From NCBI RefSeq assembly GCF_002934665.1, contig NZ_NIRS01000002.1, positions 310,001-374,000 of the forward strand: a stretch of DNA of 64,000 bases, read 5' to 3'. Position 1 is the first letter of the stretch. Every line of letters starts with the position of its first letter. This DNA comes from Pseudomonas laurylsulfatiphila. GTDB taxonomy: Bacteria > Pseudomonadota > Gammaproteobacteria > Pseudomonadales > Pseudomonadaceae. A program made the position numbers and the translations under genes. The notes below the pieces were generated by a model. The model worked only from the letters and a program-made list of their open reading frames with translations, was not told the origin of the DNA and searched no databases. Shown here in pieces: positions 55,301 to 63,423 of the stretch.

Positions 55301-55986
55301 ATCAAGCCCAGCACAACGGCCATCTCGATGCCGAGCAACTCGCCACCGCCCTCACCGACCTGCAAAATCAGTTCGCCGTCAGCGAGCAACACTGCGCCGA
55401 ACTGCGCGCCGAGCAGGTCGAGGACCAGCGCCGGCAGAACGCCAATCAGGCCCTGGCCCAACAGATTGCCGACGCCTACAACGAGTATCAACGCTGGGCA
55501 CGCCTGAATGCGTTGATCGGTTCCGCCACCGGCGACACCTTCCGCAAGATCGCCCAGGCCTACAACCTCGACCTGCTGGTGCATCACGCCAACGTGCAAT
55601 TGCGCCAACTGGTGCGCCGCTATCGCCTCAAGCGCGGCGGCAGCATGCTCGGGTTGCTGGTGATGGACACCGAAATGGGTGACGAACTGCGTTCGGTGCA
55701 TTCGCTGTCCGGTGGCGAGACCTTCCTGGTATCGCTGGCACTGGCCCTCGGCCTGGCTTCGATGGCATCGAGCACGCTGAAAATCGAGTCGCTGTTCATC
55801 GACGAAGGCTTCGGCAGCCTCGATCCGGAGTCCCTGCAACTGGCCATGGACGCCCTCGACGGCTTGCAGGCTCAGGGCCGCAAGGTCGCGGTGATATCCC
55901 ACGTACAGGAAATGCATGAACGGATTCCGGTGCAGATTCAGGTCCGCCGTCAGGGCAACGGCCTGAGTACCCTGGAGGTGAAATGA
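52345..55986 (+). CDS. sbcC: Exonuclease subunit SbcC (SMC-like ATPase)
   Basis: 1213 residues. N-terminal P-loop GPTGAGKST (37-45), long coiled coils rich in Gln/Glu/Leu between about 175 and 1000, zinc-hook C605-P-V-C608 in the middle, C-terminal signature LSGGETFLVSLALALGL and Walker B LFIDEGFGSLDPES. The ATP-driven partner of SbcD in processing DNA hairpins and double-strand breaks. The coil regions look continuous, with no frameshift. Overlaps both neighbours by 4 nt. Confidence 0.96.
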   Translation: MKILAIRLKNLASLAGPFEIDFTAEPLASAGLFAITGPTGAGKSTLLDALCLALFGAVPRLNNTGRDAKVPDADGEIGTGDPRTLLRRGTGEGYAEVDFVGVDGRRYRARWEANRARDKAAGKLQASRQSLRDIDQDQLLASQKGEYKAQLEAALGLNFEQFTRAVLLAQSEFSAFLKADDNDRSELLEKLTDTALYTRLGRRAFDKTKEAREVHKLLQDQASGVTPLAPQARAELDERFNAAQQQLKLQQAQLKQLEQQHTWLKELRQLQDTQLAATEQLHSAQQQWEGLTGERLKLTRLEQLGPQRHQFARKTELDALLTPLAAQVATHTRQQHELTERQTLLEQNLSATQIALSEAQQRQTDNAPLLRQAFEEQSTLARLAKDTALSADAKHNAEQACIQGQSAIQALLEKQNQVAERLQRIATELEQSGHLAPLSDAWNAYRDRLQQLMLIGNRLNKGQAELATLEQNATRYGEELALQKQQLEVLFKEAGAEPDAVAEQIGILGNLLQDNRKQLRAIEDLTRLWASQQELDKRGAELQQRQLAAQQERERLTQDGVKTKAELTVAEQTFNVTRELLERQRLARSASVEELRTQLQDDQPCPVCGSHEHPYHQPEALLQSLGRHDENEQAHAQQAVDQLKEKLTELRAEVVGVIAQQKELLQQQEQLDAQQQALAPSLDAHPLAAQLLDQDAEKRDAWLTRQNDQLNQSIAQDEQRQRALLTLQQDAARLTQQLRHAETAHQQAAQHLSNQQRELGSDRQRLDEELAAFGSLLPAETLDALRMEPAATFMQLDRQIAERLTQLDQQKEELAEQQQRQQTLEKEQDRQQTRVQQLQIAEQQFSALAEQQRACQHQLAQLLGEHSSAEQWQKGLENAVEQARNAQATTAQELQQVRTQRVQIAAELKAQQERLQALENEDRDLTDKIADWRGRHPELDDGGLEDLLRIDDTQVSELRQRLQHNEKAIEQAKVLLQERDQRLLDHQAQHNGHLDAEQLATALTDLQNQFAVSEQHCAELRAEQVEDQRRQNANQALAQQIADAYNEYQRWARLNALIGSATGDTFRKIAQAYNLDLLVHHANVQLRQLVRRYRLKRGGSMLGLLVMDTEMGDELRSVHSLSGGETFLVSLALALGLASMASSTLKIESLFIDEGFGSLDPESLQLAMDALDGLQAQGRKVAVISHVQEMHERIPVQIQVRRQGNGLSTLEVK

Positions 55987-56579
55987 ACACGCTGTATTCC
56001 TTCCGCCGCTGCCCGTACGCCATGCGCGCACGCATGGCCCTGCGTTATTCGGCAGTGGCCGTGGACATCGTCGAAGTCAGCCTGAAGGCCAAGCCCGCCG
56101 AGATGCTCGCGCTGTCGGGCAAAGGCACGGTGCCGGTGCTGAGCGCCGACGGCCGGGTGATCGACGAAAGCCTCGACATCATGCGCTGGGCGCTGGCACA
56201 GAACGATCCGCAAGACTGGTTGCTCAAGGAAGATCCTGATGCAGCGGCACAGATCGCCCCGCTGATCGACCATAACGATCAGGTGTTCAAGGTGCACTTG
56301 AACCGCTACAAGTACGCCGAGCGTTATCCCGAGCAGCCGATGGAGGCGTATCGCGCCGAGGGCGAGGTGTTTTTGCAAAGGCTGGATGAGTTGCTGGAGG
56401 GACGCGACTATTTGCTGGCCGACCATCCAAGCCTGGCCGACGTGGCGCTGATGCCCTTCGTGCGCCAGTTCGCCCACGTCGACCGTGAATGGTTTGCGCA
56501 GACGCCGTATCGGCGGTTGCAGGACTGGTTGCAGCGGTTTCTGGAGTCTGAACTGTTTACCAGTGTGATGCGCAAGTAA
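55983..56579 (+). CDS. Glutathione S-transferase family protein
   Basis: 198 residues, ATG overlapping the sbcC stop (ATGA). Thioredoxin-like N-terminal fold with CPYAMRARMAL (glutaredoxin-like active site CPYA), TVPVLSADGRVIDES for glutathione contacts, and a helical C-terminal domain. It resembles the short bacterial GST group with a cysteine in the active region. Co-transcribed with sbcDC; the functional link is unclear. Confidence 0.88.
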   Translation: MNTLYSFRRCPYAMRARMALRYSAVAVDIVEVSLKAKPAEMLALSGKGTVPVLSADGRVIDESLDIMRWALAQNDPQDWLLKEDPDAAAQIAPLIDHNDQVFKVHLNRYKYAERYPEQPMEAYRAEGEVFLQRLDELLEGRDYLLADHPSLADVALMPFVRQFAHVDREWFAQTPYRRLQDWLQRFLESELFTSVMRK

Positions 56580-56591
56580 GCACACCGACAC

Positions 56592-56724
56592 TGTGGCGAG
56601 GGAGCTTGCTCCCGCTGGGCTGCGAAGCAGCCCCAAATCCATTGCACTCAATTCTTCAGGTAAACCAAATCAACCGGTTGACGACTGCTGCGCAGCCGAG
56701 CGGGAGCAAGCTCCCTCGCCACAA
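56592..56724. repeat. REPIN of the GTGGCGAGGGAGCTTGCTCC family
   Basis: Arms TGTGGCGAGGGAGCTTGCTC and its complement, with an inner palindrome of the GGCTGC/GCAGCC type. Confidence 0.9.
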
Positions 56725-56746
56725 AGGGTTCAGTGACCAGCAGAGT

Positions 56747-57004
56747 TCAAGCCAACACCTCACACATCCCGATCGCCGAGCAATCGACCTGGAACGGGCC
56801 GAAAACCACCCCTTCGCTCCTGATCGGCGGATTGCCAGCCAGCATACCCTGCGCGTTGGCATTTTCGATGTTGCGGGCAATGTTGTGATTGGCTTCGATG
56901 GCGCGCGCCACCGAGCCCGCCGAGCCCTGTCCGATCCCCAGCAGGGAGGATCCGTTGGTCATGAACGCCAGGAAGGCGATAACCCAAAGTCTGTGCCCTT
57001 TCAT
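56747..57004 (-). CDS. Small exported protein, second of a coupled pair
   Basis: 85 residues from ATG 57004, which overlaps the stop of the adjacent minus-strand gene by ATGA. A signal peptide (MKGHRLWVIAFLAFMTNGSS) is followed by a small Cys-containing mature part (VDCSAIGMCEVLA). Family unrecognised. Coupling to the single-helix gene at 57001-57213 suggests the two act together. Confidence 0.6.
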   Translation of the reverse strand: MKGHRLWVIAFLAFMTNGSSLLGIGQGSAGSVARAIEANHNIARNIENANAQGMLAGNPPIRSEGVVFGPFQVDCSAIGMCEVLA

Positions 57005-57213
57005 GCGCCGGCGACTCCTGCGAGTTCAGCCTGATCAACGCTGGCGTTTTGCGCACGGTGGTCAAACTGGATGCCGGGATGAGCGACCTGGATCGGCGCT
57101 TCGAAGGTGGATTGTGACTGGGATGACAGGCTGACCAACAGCACCATGGCAAGGTACAGGCCGATCGCTACATAAGCGCCGTGTTTGGCAGAAGTGAGAA
57201 TTGCGCTGGCCAT
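57001..57213 (-). CDS. Small single-helix membrane protein, first of a coupled pair
   Basis: 70 residues from ATG 57213 (GGAG, 7 nt spacing); an earlier start at 57231 is in frame. One helix, about residues 12-32 (HGAYVAIGLYLAMVLLVSLS), then a polar tail. Stop overlaps the next start. Family unrecognised. Confidence 0.6.
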   Translation of the reverse strand: MASAILTSAKHGAYVAIGLYLAMVLLVSLSSQSQSTFEAPIQVAHPGIQFDHRAQNASVDQAELAGVAGA

Positions 57214-57328
57214 GATGTTCTCCGCAGGCATGTTGCAATGCCCACAGAATCGATCAAAAAAGCCTGGGTCACCACTCAGGGTTATCCATAGTGATCATCA
57301 GCTTCGTTGATCATCAAGCCAGACTATT

Positions 57329-57454
57329 TCAGTCTTCAATAAAACTCATCAAGCGCTCGCGCGCAGTATCCGGTTCACCGGAAACAGCGTCGGATGCCGA
57401 CAAAATAGGGGTGGAATAGAGAAACAGAAGAACCAATGCCAGACGCGTCACCAT
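57329..57454 (-). CDS. Tiny exported peptide
   Basis: 41 residues on the minus strand from ATG 57454 with AAGGA 8 nt upstream. The first 21 residues are a classic signal peptide (VTRLALVLLFLYSTPILSA); the short mature part is acidic. Found by direct reading; short ORF below usual length cut-offs. Codon use and the ribosome site support it. Confidence 0.5.
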   Translation of the reverse strand: MVTRLALVLLFLYSTPILSASDAVSGEPDTARERLMSFIED

Positions 57455-57566
57455 GCTGCCGATCCTTGCCGTGAGGAGGAGTCAAAAAATCAGCGTCAAT
57501 TTAAACGTATGGCTATGTGATATCAAGCGCGACATTGATAGCAAACTGATGCTGTCGCAAATGCGT

Positions 57567-57628
57567 TATGCAGGAGCGACATCACTCTGATCGTTTTCAA
57601 CGATCATCAGTGACTTCGCTCCTGCATA
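57567..57628. repeat. 62-bp inverted repeat
   Basis: TATGCAGGAGCGA at one end pairs with TCGCTCCTGCATA at the other; the inside is also largely complementary (TGATCGTT/AACGATCA). Lies between two tiny minus-strand genes and may be a terminator-like element. Confidence 0.8.
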
Positions 57629-57645
57629 AAGGCAGGGGGGAAAGT

Positions 57646-57825
57646 TCAGGCTTGGGTCTTGTGATCCAGCGCGGCGTAGAAGTTGGCGCTCTGTTGCAGG
57701 TATTTCTGGGTGTAGCTCTGGGTGTGGGCTTTTTTGTCGCTGATTTCAACGTTGGCACTGGCTGGCAGCGCAACGGTGGCAGAAATGGCGGAAGCGGCGA
57801 TAACAGAGAAGATGTTGAAGTTCAT
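57646..57825 (-). CDS. Small exported protein
   Basis: 59 residues from ATG 57825 (GAGGAAT, 8 nt spacing). Signal peptide FNIFSVIAASAISATVALPA followed by a short helical mature region (TQSYTQKYLQQSANFYAAL). Resembles other small Pseudomonas exported helical proteins, but I do not recognise it. The 3' end lies next to the inverted repeat at 57567. Confidence 0.65.
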   Translation of the reverse strand: MNFNIFSVIAASAISATVALPASANVEISDKKAHTQSYTQKYLQQSANFYAALDHKTQA

Positions 57826-57981
57826 GGCGGTATTCCTCGGATTCAGTTGGCTTGCTTGCCCGGTGGGGCCGTGAAGCAAACTTAACCCTCGAGGGTTCAT
57901 GCCTTGAAATGCTTTGTAGCAGTACCAGATATCAGCGCCATTGATAAAAGCAGGCAGGCCCCATCAACCGGGGCCTGCGGC

Positions 57982-59163
57982 TTATTGACGCAGCAGAAAC
58001 TTCAGGTCGCTCGGGGCGTCCATCGGCAGTTTTTGCACGGTTTTACCCAACAGACCGCTCTTGGCATCGCGTTCGACGACGACAATCTGGTTGCTCTTCT
58101 GGTTGGCGATCAACAGGAATTTGCCGCTCGGATCGAGGCTGAACTCCCGTGGATGGTCACCTTCTACCGCCCGGCGTTGCAGCTCGGTAAGGCGTCCGGT
58201 TACCGGGTCAATGGCAAACACCAGCAGTTGATTGGCCGTGCCACGGTTGCTGACGTAGAGGAACTTGCCATCGGCCGAGGCATGCAGCGCCGCGGCCGCC
58301 TTGTCCGAGAGGGGTTGCCCGGCAGCCAGGTCGACAATCTGCGTCTGCTCGAGCGTGCCGTCGTGGTAATCGAACACCGCCACCTGAGCGCTCATTTCCA
58401 TGGTCAGCCAGGCGTGTTTGCCATCGCGGCTGAACAGCAGATGACGCGGTCCGCTACCGGGCGGCAGTTGCACGAATGCCGGGTTGGCCGGGGTCAATGG
58501 CAGCTGCGGATTGGCCTTGGGGTCGAAGCGATAGGCAAACACCTTGTCGGCGCCCAGGTCATTGGCGAACACGTATTGGTCATCCGGTGACGGGATGGTC
58601 GAATGCACGTGGGCCGAGGCCTGGCGCTCGGGATTGACCCGGCTCGCCGGGTGGCTGCTCATCTGCACCACCGCTTTGAGCTTGCCATCGGCAGCCACCG
58701 GCACCACCGCGAGGGTACCGCCGGGGTCTTCGGCCACCGAGTAATTGCTGACAAACAAATGGCTGCCATCGACGCTGAGACTGGAATGGGTCGGCTCGTT
58801 GCCGAGGCTTTGCACCTGGCTGATCAGGCTTAGCGCATGGGTCTTGGGATCTATCGCATAACTGCTGACACGCCCAACCGGATCAGCCTGGCCCGGGCCG
58901 TTTTCGTTGACCACGAACAGGTGTCGCTGGTCTTTCGACAGGGTCAACCACGATGGATTTTCGCTTTTCACCACTTGCAAGGGCCTGGCGTTGATCTGCC
59001 CGGTGGTGCTGTCGAATGCCAGGCGATAGATCCCCTGGCTTTGCCCGGCGGTGTAGGAGCCCACCAGCAATTCGACAGGCTCGGCCATCGCCGTTTGCAC
59101 GCCCATGGCGCCGATGCTGCCGGCCATCAACAGTGGCCAGAGGTTACGCATCGTCTTGGTCAT
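57982..59163 (-). CDS. Exported lactonase-family beta-propeller protein
   Basis: 393 residues with a start among three close ATGs (59166, 59163, 59151); 59163 taken. The signal peptide ends near QTAMAEP. Seven-bladed propeller features: VGSYTAGQSQGIYRL, LFVVNENGPG, LFVSNYSVA, GPRHLLFSRDG, FLYVSNRGTANQLLVF. It resembles the 6-phosphogluconolactonase (YbhE-type) lactonase family, which opens sugar lactones, but an exported form cannot use the phosphorylated substrate. A free sugar lactone is likelier. The 3' gene pair and adjacent GntR regulator suggest sugar-acid use. Confidence 0.85.
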   Translation of the reverse strand: MTKTMRNLWPLLMAGSIGAMGVQTAMAEPVELLVGSYTAGQSQGIYRLAFDSTTGQINARPLQVVKSENPSWLTLSKDQRHLFVVNENGPGQADPVGRVSSYAIDPKTHALSLISQVQSLGNEPTHSSLSVDGSHLFVSNYSVAEDPGGTLAVVPVAADGKLKAVVQMSSHPASRVNPERQASAHVHSTIPSPDDQYVFANDLGADKVFAYRFDPKANPQLPLTPANPAFVQLPPGSGPRHLLFSRDGKHAWLTMEMSAQVAVFDYHDGTLEQTQIVDLAAGQPLSDKAAAALHASADGKFLYVSNRGTANQLLVFAIDPVTGRLTELQRRAVEGDHPREFSLDPSGKFLLIANQKSNQIVVVERDAKSGLLGKTVQKLPMDAPSDLKFLLRQ

Positions 59164-59440
59164 CATCTTCGTTGTCACCGCTGACGACATCGCCCAGGCA
59201 CACCAAGCGGTGTTCGCCCGAGTCACCGGTGATCAACCAGCTTTGCAGCGTGGAGTCGAAGGTCGCGGCCTGGACCTGCGCCGGGGTGAACTCCCAGTGT
59301 TTGGCCGCACGGCCATCCATGCATTCAATATGCAGGTTATCGAACTCGTCGAGGGCGAATTCGAAGGCGTGCAAGCCATCGATTTCCACCATTCCGCAGT
59401 GTTCGAGGGCATTGAGCAAGGTGTTGGTTGGGGCAGTCAT
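59144..59440 (-). CDS. Small protein, DUF5629-like
   Basis: 98 residues from ATG 59440, between the GntR gene (divergent) and the lactonase, which it overlaps by 20 nt. Acidic C-terminus (DNEDDDQDD). The HCGMVEIDGLHAFEFALDEF segment recalls the Pseudomonas DUF5629 family, from memory only. No signal peptide. Role unknown; it is co-transcribed with the lactonase. Confidence 0.7.
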   Translation of the reverse strand: MTAPTNTLLNALEHCGMVEIDGLHAFEFALDEFDNLHIECMDGRAAKHWEFTPAQVQAATFDSTLQSWLITGDSGEHRLVCLGDVVSGDNEDDDQDDA

Positions 59441-59511
59441 GGCAATCAATCTTTGAATGGGAAAGCGCCAATGATAGCTCATAGTGCCCCAACCCAAGGT
59501 GGGAGCGCGCC

Positions 59512-59520
59512 TGCTATCAT
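59512..59520 (+). promoter_or_regulatory. Candidate extended -10 element for the GntR gene
   Basis: TGCTATCAT fits the extended -10 pattern (TGnTATAAT-like). No good -35 is seen. It would give a 5' leader of about 30 nt before ATG 59558. Confidence 0.3.
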
Positions 59521-59557
59521 GCGCGACACCTATTCGCACTGGACCGCGCCGTTCCCC

Positions 59558-60277
59558 ATGGATTACCGCAAACCCTCCGACCGCAAAAGCATGCACTCGC
59601 GCATCGTCCAGGAACTGGGCATGCAGATCGTCTCGGGACGTTTCCTGCCGGACGACAAACTGCCCGCCGAAGCGCTGTTGTGCGAAGAATATGCGGTTAG
59701 CCGGCCGGTGCTGCGCGAAGCCACGCGAGTATTGGTCGCCAAGGGCCTGGTGTATTCCCGCCCGCGCGTCGGGACCGTGGTCAAGCCGCGCAAGGACTGG
59801 CACATGCTCGATCCGGACGTGCTGCACTGGCTGATGCAAAGCAGTCCGCAAAGCCAGTTTTTCGACCTGCTGACCAGTGTGCGCAGCATCATCGAACCGG
59901 CCGCTGCCGCCCTCGCCGCGCAATTCGCCACCGAGGCGGACATCGCGTCCATCGGTGAGGCCTACCAGCGCATGGAAGCCGCACCGACACCGGAGGCGCT
60001 GTTGCAGCCGGACCTGGACTTCCACAGTCGCATCGCCGACGCCACGCACAACGACTTGCTGGCCAACCTGTGCAACATGCTCTCGGTGGCGATTGCCGAA
60101 GCCTTGAAGCATTCGAACCAGCGACCGAACCTGCATGAACGGGCGCTGCCGCGGCACAAGGCGATTCTCACCGCCATTGAGAACCGTGATGCTCTGGGTG
60201 CGCGGCATGCGACGCTGGTGCAGCTGGATGATGCGCGTAGTGCGTTGAATGTGGTGTTGGGTAGCGATCCGTCGTAG
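59558..60277 (+). CDS. GntR-family (FadR-type) regulator
   Basis: 239 residues from ATG 59558; an upstream ATG at 59519 falls inside a candidate -10 element. Winged helix at about 10-70 (SRIVQELGMQIVSGRFLPDD, then AVSRPVLREATRVLVAKGLV). The helical FCD-type ligand domain has the metal-type residues in LDFHSRIADATHN and PRHKAILTAI. Sequence and neighbours resemble DgoR/GntR regulators of sugar-acid genes. Divergent from the DUF5629-like/lactonase pair; probable control of it and of KDG kinase (inference). Confidence 0.88.
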   Translation: MDYRKPSDRKSMHSRIVQELGMQIVSGRFLPDDKLPAEALLCEEYAVSRPVLREATRVLVAKGLVYSRPRVGTVVKPRKDWHMLDPDVLHWLMQSSPQSQFFDLLTSVRSIIEPAAAALAAQFATEADIASIGEAYQRMEAAPTPEALLQPDLDFHSRIADATHNDLLANLCNMLSVAIAEALKHSNQRPNLHERALPRHKAILTAIENRDALGARHATLVQLDDARSALNVVLGSDPS

Positions 60278-60284
60278 AGCAAAG

Positions 60285-60318
60285 TCAAAAGATCGCAGCC
60301 TTCGGCAGCTCCTACAAG
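60285..60318. repeat. REP element of the GATCGCAGCC family
   Basis: Single arm AAGATCGCAGCCTTCGGCAG with CTCCTACAAG following, 3' of the KDG kinase gene. Confidence 0.75.
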
Positions 60319-60325
60319 GGTTTGT

Positions 60326-61261
60326 TCAGGTGCGGGGGATCAGTGCCCCGGGCACCTGAATCACCTGGCTCGCCAACCGGTGCCCCGCTTGCGCCGCTTC
60401 AACCGGGCTGCCACCCTTGAGCCGACTGGCCAGGTACGCAGCACTGAACGAATCCCCCGCCGCCGTGGTGTCCACCACCCGCTCGACCTTCTGCGCCGGC
60501 ACCTCGAATGACTCGCCATCACAACGAATCAGGCACGCTTGCGCGCCGCGCTTGAGCACCACTTCCGGCGTACCGATCTGAGCGTAAGCGGCAAATACCG
60601 CGTCATCATCGGCATAACCAAACAACGCCTGCTCGTCATCCACCGTCAGCAACGCCAGGTCGACTTGCGGCAGCACGCTGCGATACGCCGCCCGGGCGTC
60701 CTCGACCGATGCCCAGAGCCGTGGCCGGTAGTTGTTGTCGAACACGATCCGCGCATCGCGCTGGCGGGCTTCGATCAGGGTTTCCAGGAGTTTTTCCCGA
60801 CCTTGCACGCCGAGTACCGCCAGGGTGATGCCACTGAAATACAGCACATCGTAGTCCGGCAGCGCCGCGAGGATCGGTGCGGCGGCCGGGGTGGTGAAGC
60901 AGTCGCGTACCGCCGCTTCATTGCGCCAGTACAGAAAGCGTCGCTCACCGGCGGCGTCAGTCTGGATGCAATACAAACCCGGCAGGCGTCCGGGCAGGCG
61001 CTGGACCATCTCGAGGCCGATGTTTTCCGCCGCCCAGCTCTGGCACATCGCGTCGCTGAAACTGTCATCGCCCAGGGCGGTGACGTAGTCCACGGTGCCG
61101 CTCGCCCCCAATTCCCGGGACAGGTACACCGCCGTGTTCAAGGTGTCGCCGCCGAAGCTTTGTTGCAGGCTGCCGTCGGCGCGATGCTGCAACTCGATCA
61201 TGCACTCGCCGATCAGGGCGATGCGAGGGGTGTTGGGGCCGAGGGTGTTGATGGTGTTCAT
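60326..61261 (-). CDS. kdgK: 2-dehydro-3-deoxygluconokinase
   Basis: 311 residues from ATG 61261; the frame is open upstream through a REP. PfkB-family features: N-terminal GECMIELQHRADG, GGDTLNTAVYLSREL, and the C-terminal signature DTTAAGDSFSAAYL with the catalytic Asp. The reaction phosphorylates 2-keto-3-deoxygluconate to its 6-phosphate, which enters the Entner-Doudoroff pathway. It lies beside a D-serine-dehydratase-like gene whose product could supply the same keto acid. Confidence 0.92.
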   Translation of the reverse strand: MNTINTLGPNTPRIALIGECMIELQHRADGSLQQSFGGDTLNTAVYLSRELGASGTVDYVTALGDDSFSDAMCQSWAAENIGLEMVQRLPGRLPGLYCIQTDAAGERRFLYWRNEAAVRDCFTTPAAAPILAALPDYDVLYFSGITLAVLGVQGREKLLETLIEARQRDARIVFDNNYRPRLWASVEDARAAYRSVLPQVDLALLTVDDEQALFGYADDDAVFAAYAQIGTPEVVLKRGAQACLIRCDGESFEVPAQKVERVVDTTAAGDSFSAAYLASRLKGGSPVEAAQAGHRLASQVIQVPGALIPRT

Positions 61262-61301
61262 TGTTGTGGGGTCTCTGGTGTTTCTTTGTTGTCTGGGCCG
61301 C

Positions 61302-61357
61302 CGCCATCGCGAGCAGGCTCGCTCCCACATTGGAATGCGTTCCCCTGCTCGCTAAGG
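61302..61357. repeat. REP pair upstream of kdgK
   Basis: CGCGAGCAGGCTCGCTCCCA followed by a partial inverse arm, overlapping the 5' side of the kdgK frame. Confidence 0.75.
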
Positions 61358-61377
61358 CCGCACCTCGGTCCTGAACC

Positions 61378-62595
61378 TTAGAAACAGGTTTCCATGGTCT
61401 CGATAACGTTCAACTGCTCATCGACCAGACAGCCGACACGCCACTTGTCGAACGTCAGGCACGGGTGCGAAGTGCCGAACGAAATGATGTCGCCCACCCG
61501 CAGATCAACCCCAGGTGCCACGGTCATGAACGCATGCTGATCCATGACCGCGGTGACTTTGCAGGCACTCACGTCATCGCCGCTGGCCGGCACCACGCCC
61601 GCCTTGTAGCGCCGCAAAGGCACCGGCAACCCGGCGTCGTAGGCGACGTCGCGTTTGCCGAGGGCAATCACCGCAAACCCTGGCTCCGGCAACGACTGCA
61701 CGTGCGCCCACACTTCCAGCGCCGGGCGCAGGCCTTCGTGCAGGTCACTGCGACGATCAAGCACGCAGCACTGCGCTTCCTTGTAGATGCCATGGTCGTG
61801 AGCCACGTAGCTACCGGGACGCAGCACGCTGAGGAAGCGTCCGGCGGCGTTCTGTGCTTCGAAGGACTCGGCAATCAGGTCATACCAGGCCGAACCCGAC
61901 GCGGTGATGATCGGCTTGGCAATGGCGAAGGCGCCGCTGTCCTGCAACTGCACCGCAAGGCGCACCAGCGACGCGGCGAAATCGCGGATACCGGTCACGG
62001 CGTGATCGCCATGGATCACCCCTTCGTAGCCTTCGATGCCGGTCAGGGCCAGGGCCGGTTGCGCGGCGATGGCCTTGGCCAGGTCGAGCACTTCCTGTTC
62101 GCTGCGGCAACCGCAACGCCCGCCGACCACGCCGTATTCGATCATCACGTTCAGGCGCACGCCACGGGAGGCGAAGTAGGCACCGAGGTCGGCGACGTTG
62201 TCCGGGTGATCGACCATGCAATAGAAGTCGAACGTCGGGTCGGCCAGCAGGTCGGCGATCAATGCCATGTTCGGCGTGCCGACCAACTGGTTGGCCATCA
62301 GGACACGGCGCACGCCATGGGCGTAGGCGGCGCGGGTTTGCGTGGCGCTAGCCAGGGTGATGCCCCAGGCACCGGCGTCCAGTTGGCGACGGAACAACGC
62401 CGGGGTCATGCTGGTTTTGCCATGGGGCGCCAGTTCCGCGCCGCTGTCGCTGACGAACGCCTGCATCCAGCGGATGTTGTGTTCCAGCGCCTCGCGGTGC
62501 AGTACCAGCGCAGGCAGGCTGACATCACGCACCAGGCTGGCACCGATGGGCGCCGCGCCTTTATCCACGTTGGCAGTATGGGGGGCAGAAGACAT
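61378..62595 (-). CDS. D-serine-dehydratase-like PLP protein (amino acid deaminase)
   Basis: 405 residues from ATG 62595 (GAGGAG upstream). Alanine-racemase-type barrel with the PLP Lys in ELAPHGKTSM, and C-terminal metal-type residues in FGTSHPCLTFDKW. The family covers metal-dependent D-threonine aldolases and D-serine dehydratases, which open a beta-hydroxy amino acid to a keto acid plus ammonia. With KDG kinase and RidA next door, D-glucosaminate is a reasonable substrate, giving 2-keto-3-deoxygluconate. The neighbourhood drives that suggestion, not the sequence. Confidence 0.85.
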   Translation of the reverse strand: MSSAPHTANVDKGAAPIGASLVRDVSLPALVLHREALEHNIRWMQAFVSDSGAELAPHGKTSMTPALFRRQLDAGAWGITLASATQTRAAYAHGVRRVLMANQLVGTPNMALIADLLADPTFDFYCMVDHPDNVADLGAYFASRGVRLNVMIEYGVVGGRCGCRSEQEVLDLAKAIAAQPALALTGIEGYEGVIHGDHAVTGIRDFAASLVRLAVQLQDSGAFAIAKPIITASGSAWYDLIAESFEAQNAAGRFLSVLRPGSYVAHDHGIYKEAQCCVLDRRSDLHEGLRPALEVWAHVQSLPEPGFAVIALGKRDVAYDAGLPVPLRRYKAGVVPASGDDVSACKVTAVMDQHAFMTVAPGVDLRVGDIISFGTSHPCLTFDKWRVGCLVDEQLNVIETMETCF

Positions 62596-62634
62596 GGTCG
62601 AACTCCTCGTTCACGCGGCTGCAGGCAGCCACTG

Positions 62635-63399
62635 TTATTCGTTGATGCGACGGGCCAGGCTATTGGCACTTGCGATCAGCACCCGGCGGTAGTCGTTGTA
62701 GTTTTTCTTCGCATCAGCCCGTGGGGCGACGATGCACAGGGTCGCGATGGCCACGCCGTCGGGGTTTTTGACCGGCGCGGCGAAGCAATGGGTAAAGGTG
62801 TCGGCGACGCTATCGAAAGAAAAGAATCCATCGATACCGGCCTGACGGATTTCCTTGAGGAACTGCGCAAGCTCCAAGCGTTCGCCATCGGGCAGGATGA
62901 AGTCGTCGTGGTCGATCAGGTCGACGATCTCCTGGTCGCTCAGGTGCGCCAGCAACAGGCGCCCGGAAGCGGTCCAGGGGATGGGCGCGTTTTCGCCGAT
63001 GTCCGAGGAAATGCGAAAGTGCCGCTCGCCTTCCTTCATCAGCGCCACGGTGTATTTGCGCCCGTTGAGCAGGCACATCTGCGCGGTTTCATGGGTCTGG
63101 CTGACGATGTCCTGCAAGGCGTGATCGGCCTCGCGGGTCAGGTCGAAATGGCGCAGGTGCGCCTGGCCGAGAAAGTACAGCTGACGACCAAGGTAGACAT
63201 GACCGTCCTTGCCCACCGGCTCCAGGATCCGCCGTTCCAGCAGCGAGGCCACCAGTTCGTAGACCGTGGATTTGGGGCTGCCGATACCGTTGGCGATGTC
63301 GTTCGGGCGCAAGGGCTGGCCGATCTCCTTGAGGAAATCGAGGATATCGAACGCCCGGTCCAGACCGCGTGCCCGGCGCTTGATGGTGTCTTCGGTCAT
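62635..63399 (-). CDS. IclR-family regulator
   Basis: 254 residues from ATG 63399 with a weak ribosome site; the frame is open to 63489. N-terminal winged helix (ALDRAFDILDFLKEIG pattern near residue 12-27, GSPKSTVYELVASLLERR), then the IclR effector domain with WTASGRLLLAHLSDQE and the FDSVADTFTHCFAAP segment. Likely controls the adjacent deaminase/RidA/KDG genes (context inference). Confidence 0.92.
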   Translation of the reverse strand: MTEDTIKRRARGLDRAFDILDFLKEIGQPLRPNDIANGIGSPKSTVYELVASLLERRILEPVGKDGHVYLGRQLYFLGQAHLRHFDLTREADHALQDIVSQTHETAQMCLLNGRKYTVALMKEGERHFRISSDIGENAPIPWTASGRLLLAHLSDQEIVDLIDHDDFILPDGERLELAQFLKEIRQAGIDGFFSFDSVADTFTHCFAAPVKNPDGVAIATLCIVAPRADAKKNYNDYRRVLIASANSLARRINE

Positions 63400-63423
63400 T
63401 TCAGTATGCTCACTCAATGATGC

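Noticed and set aside
61465..63420. A 651-codon plus-strand frame opposite deaminase and IclR
   Set aside because: It crosses two well-supported genes on the other strand and has no recognisable domain.
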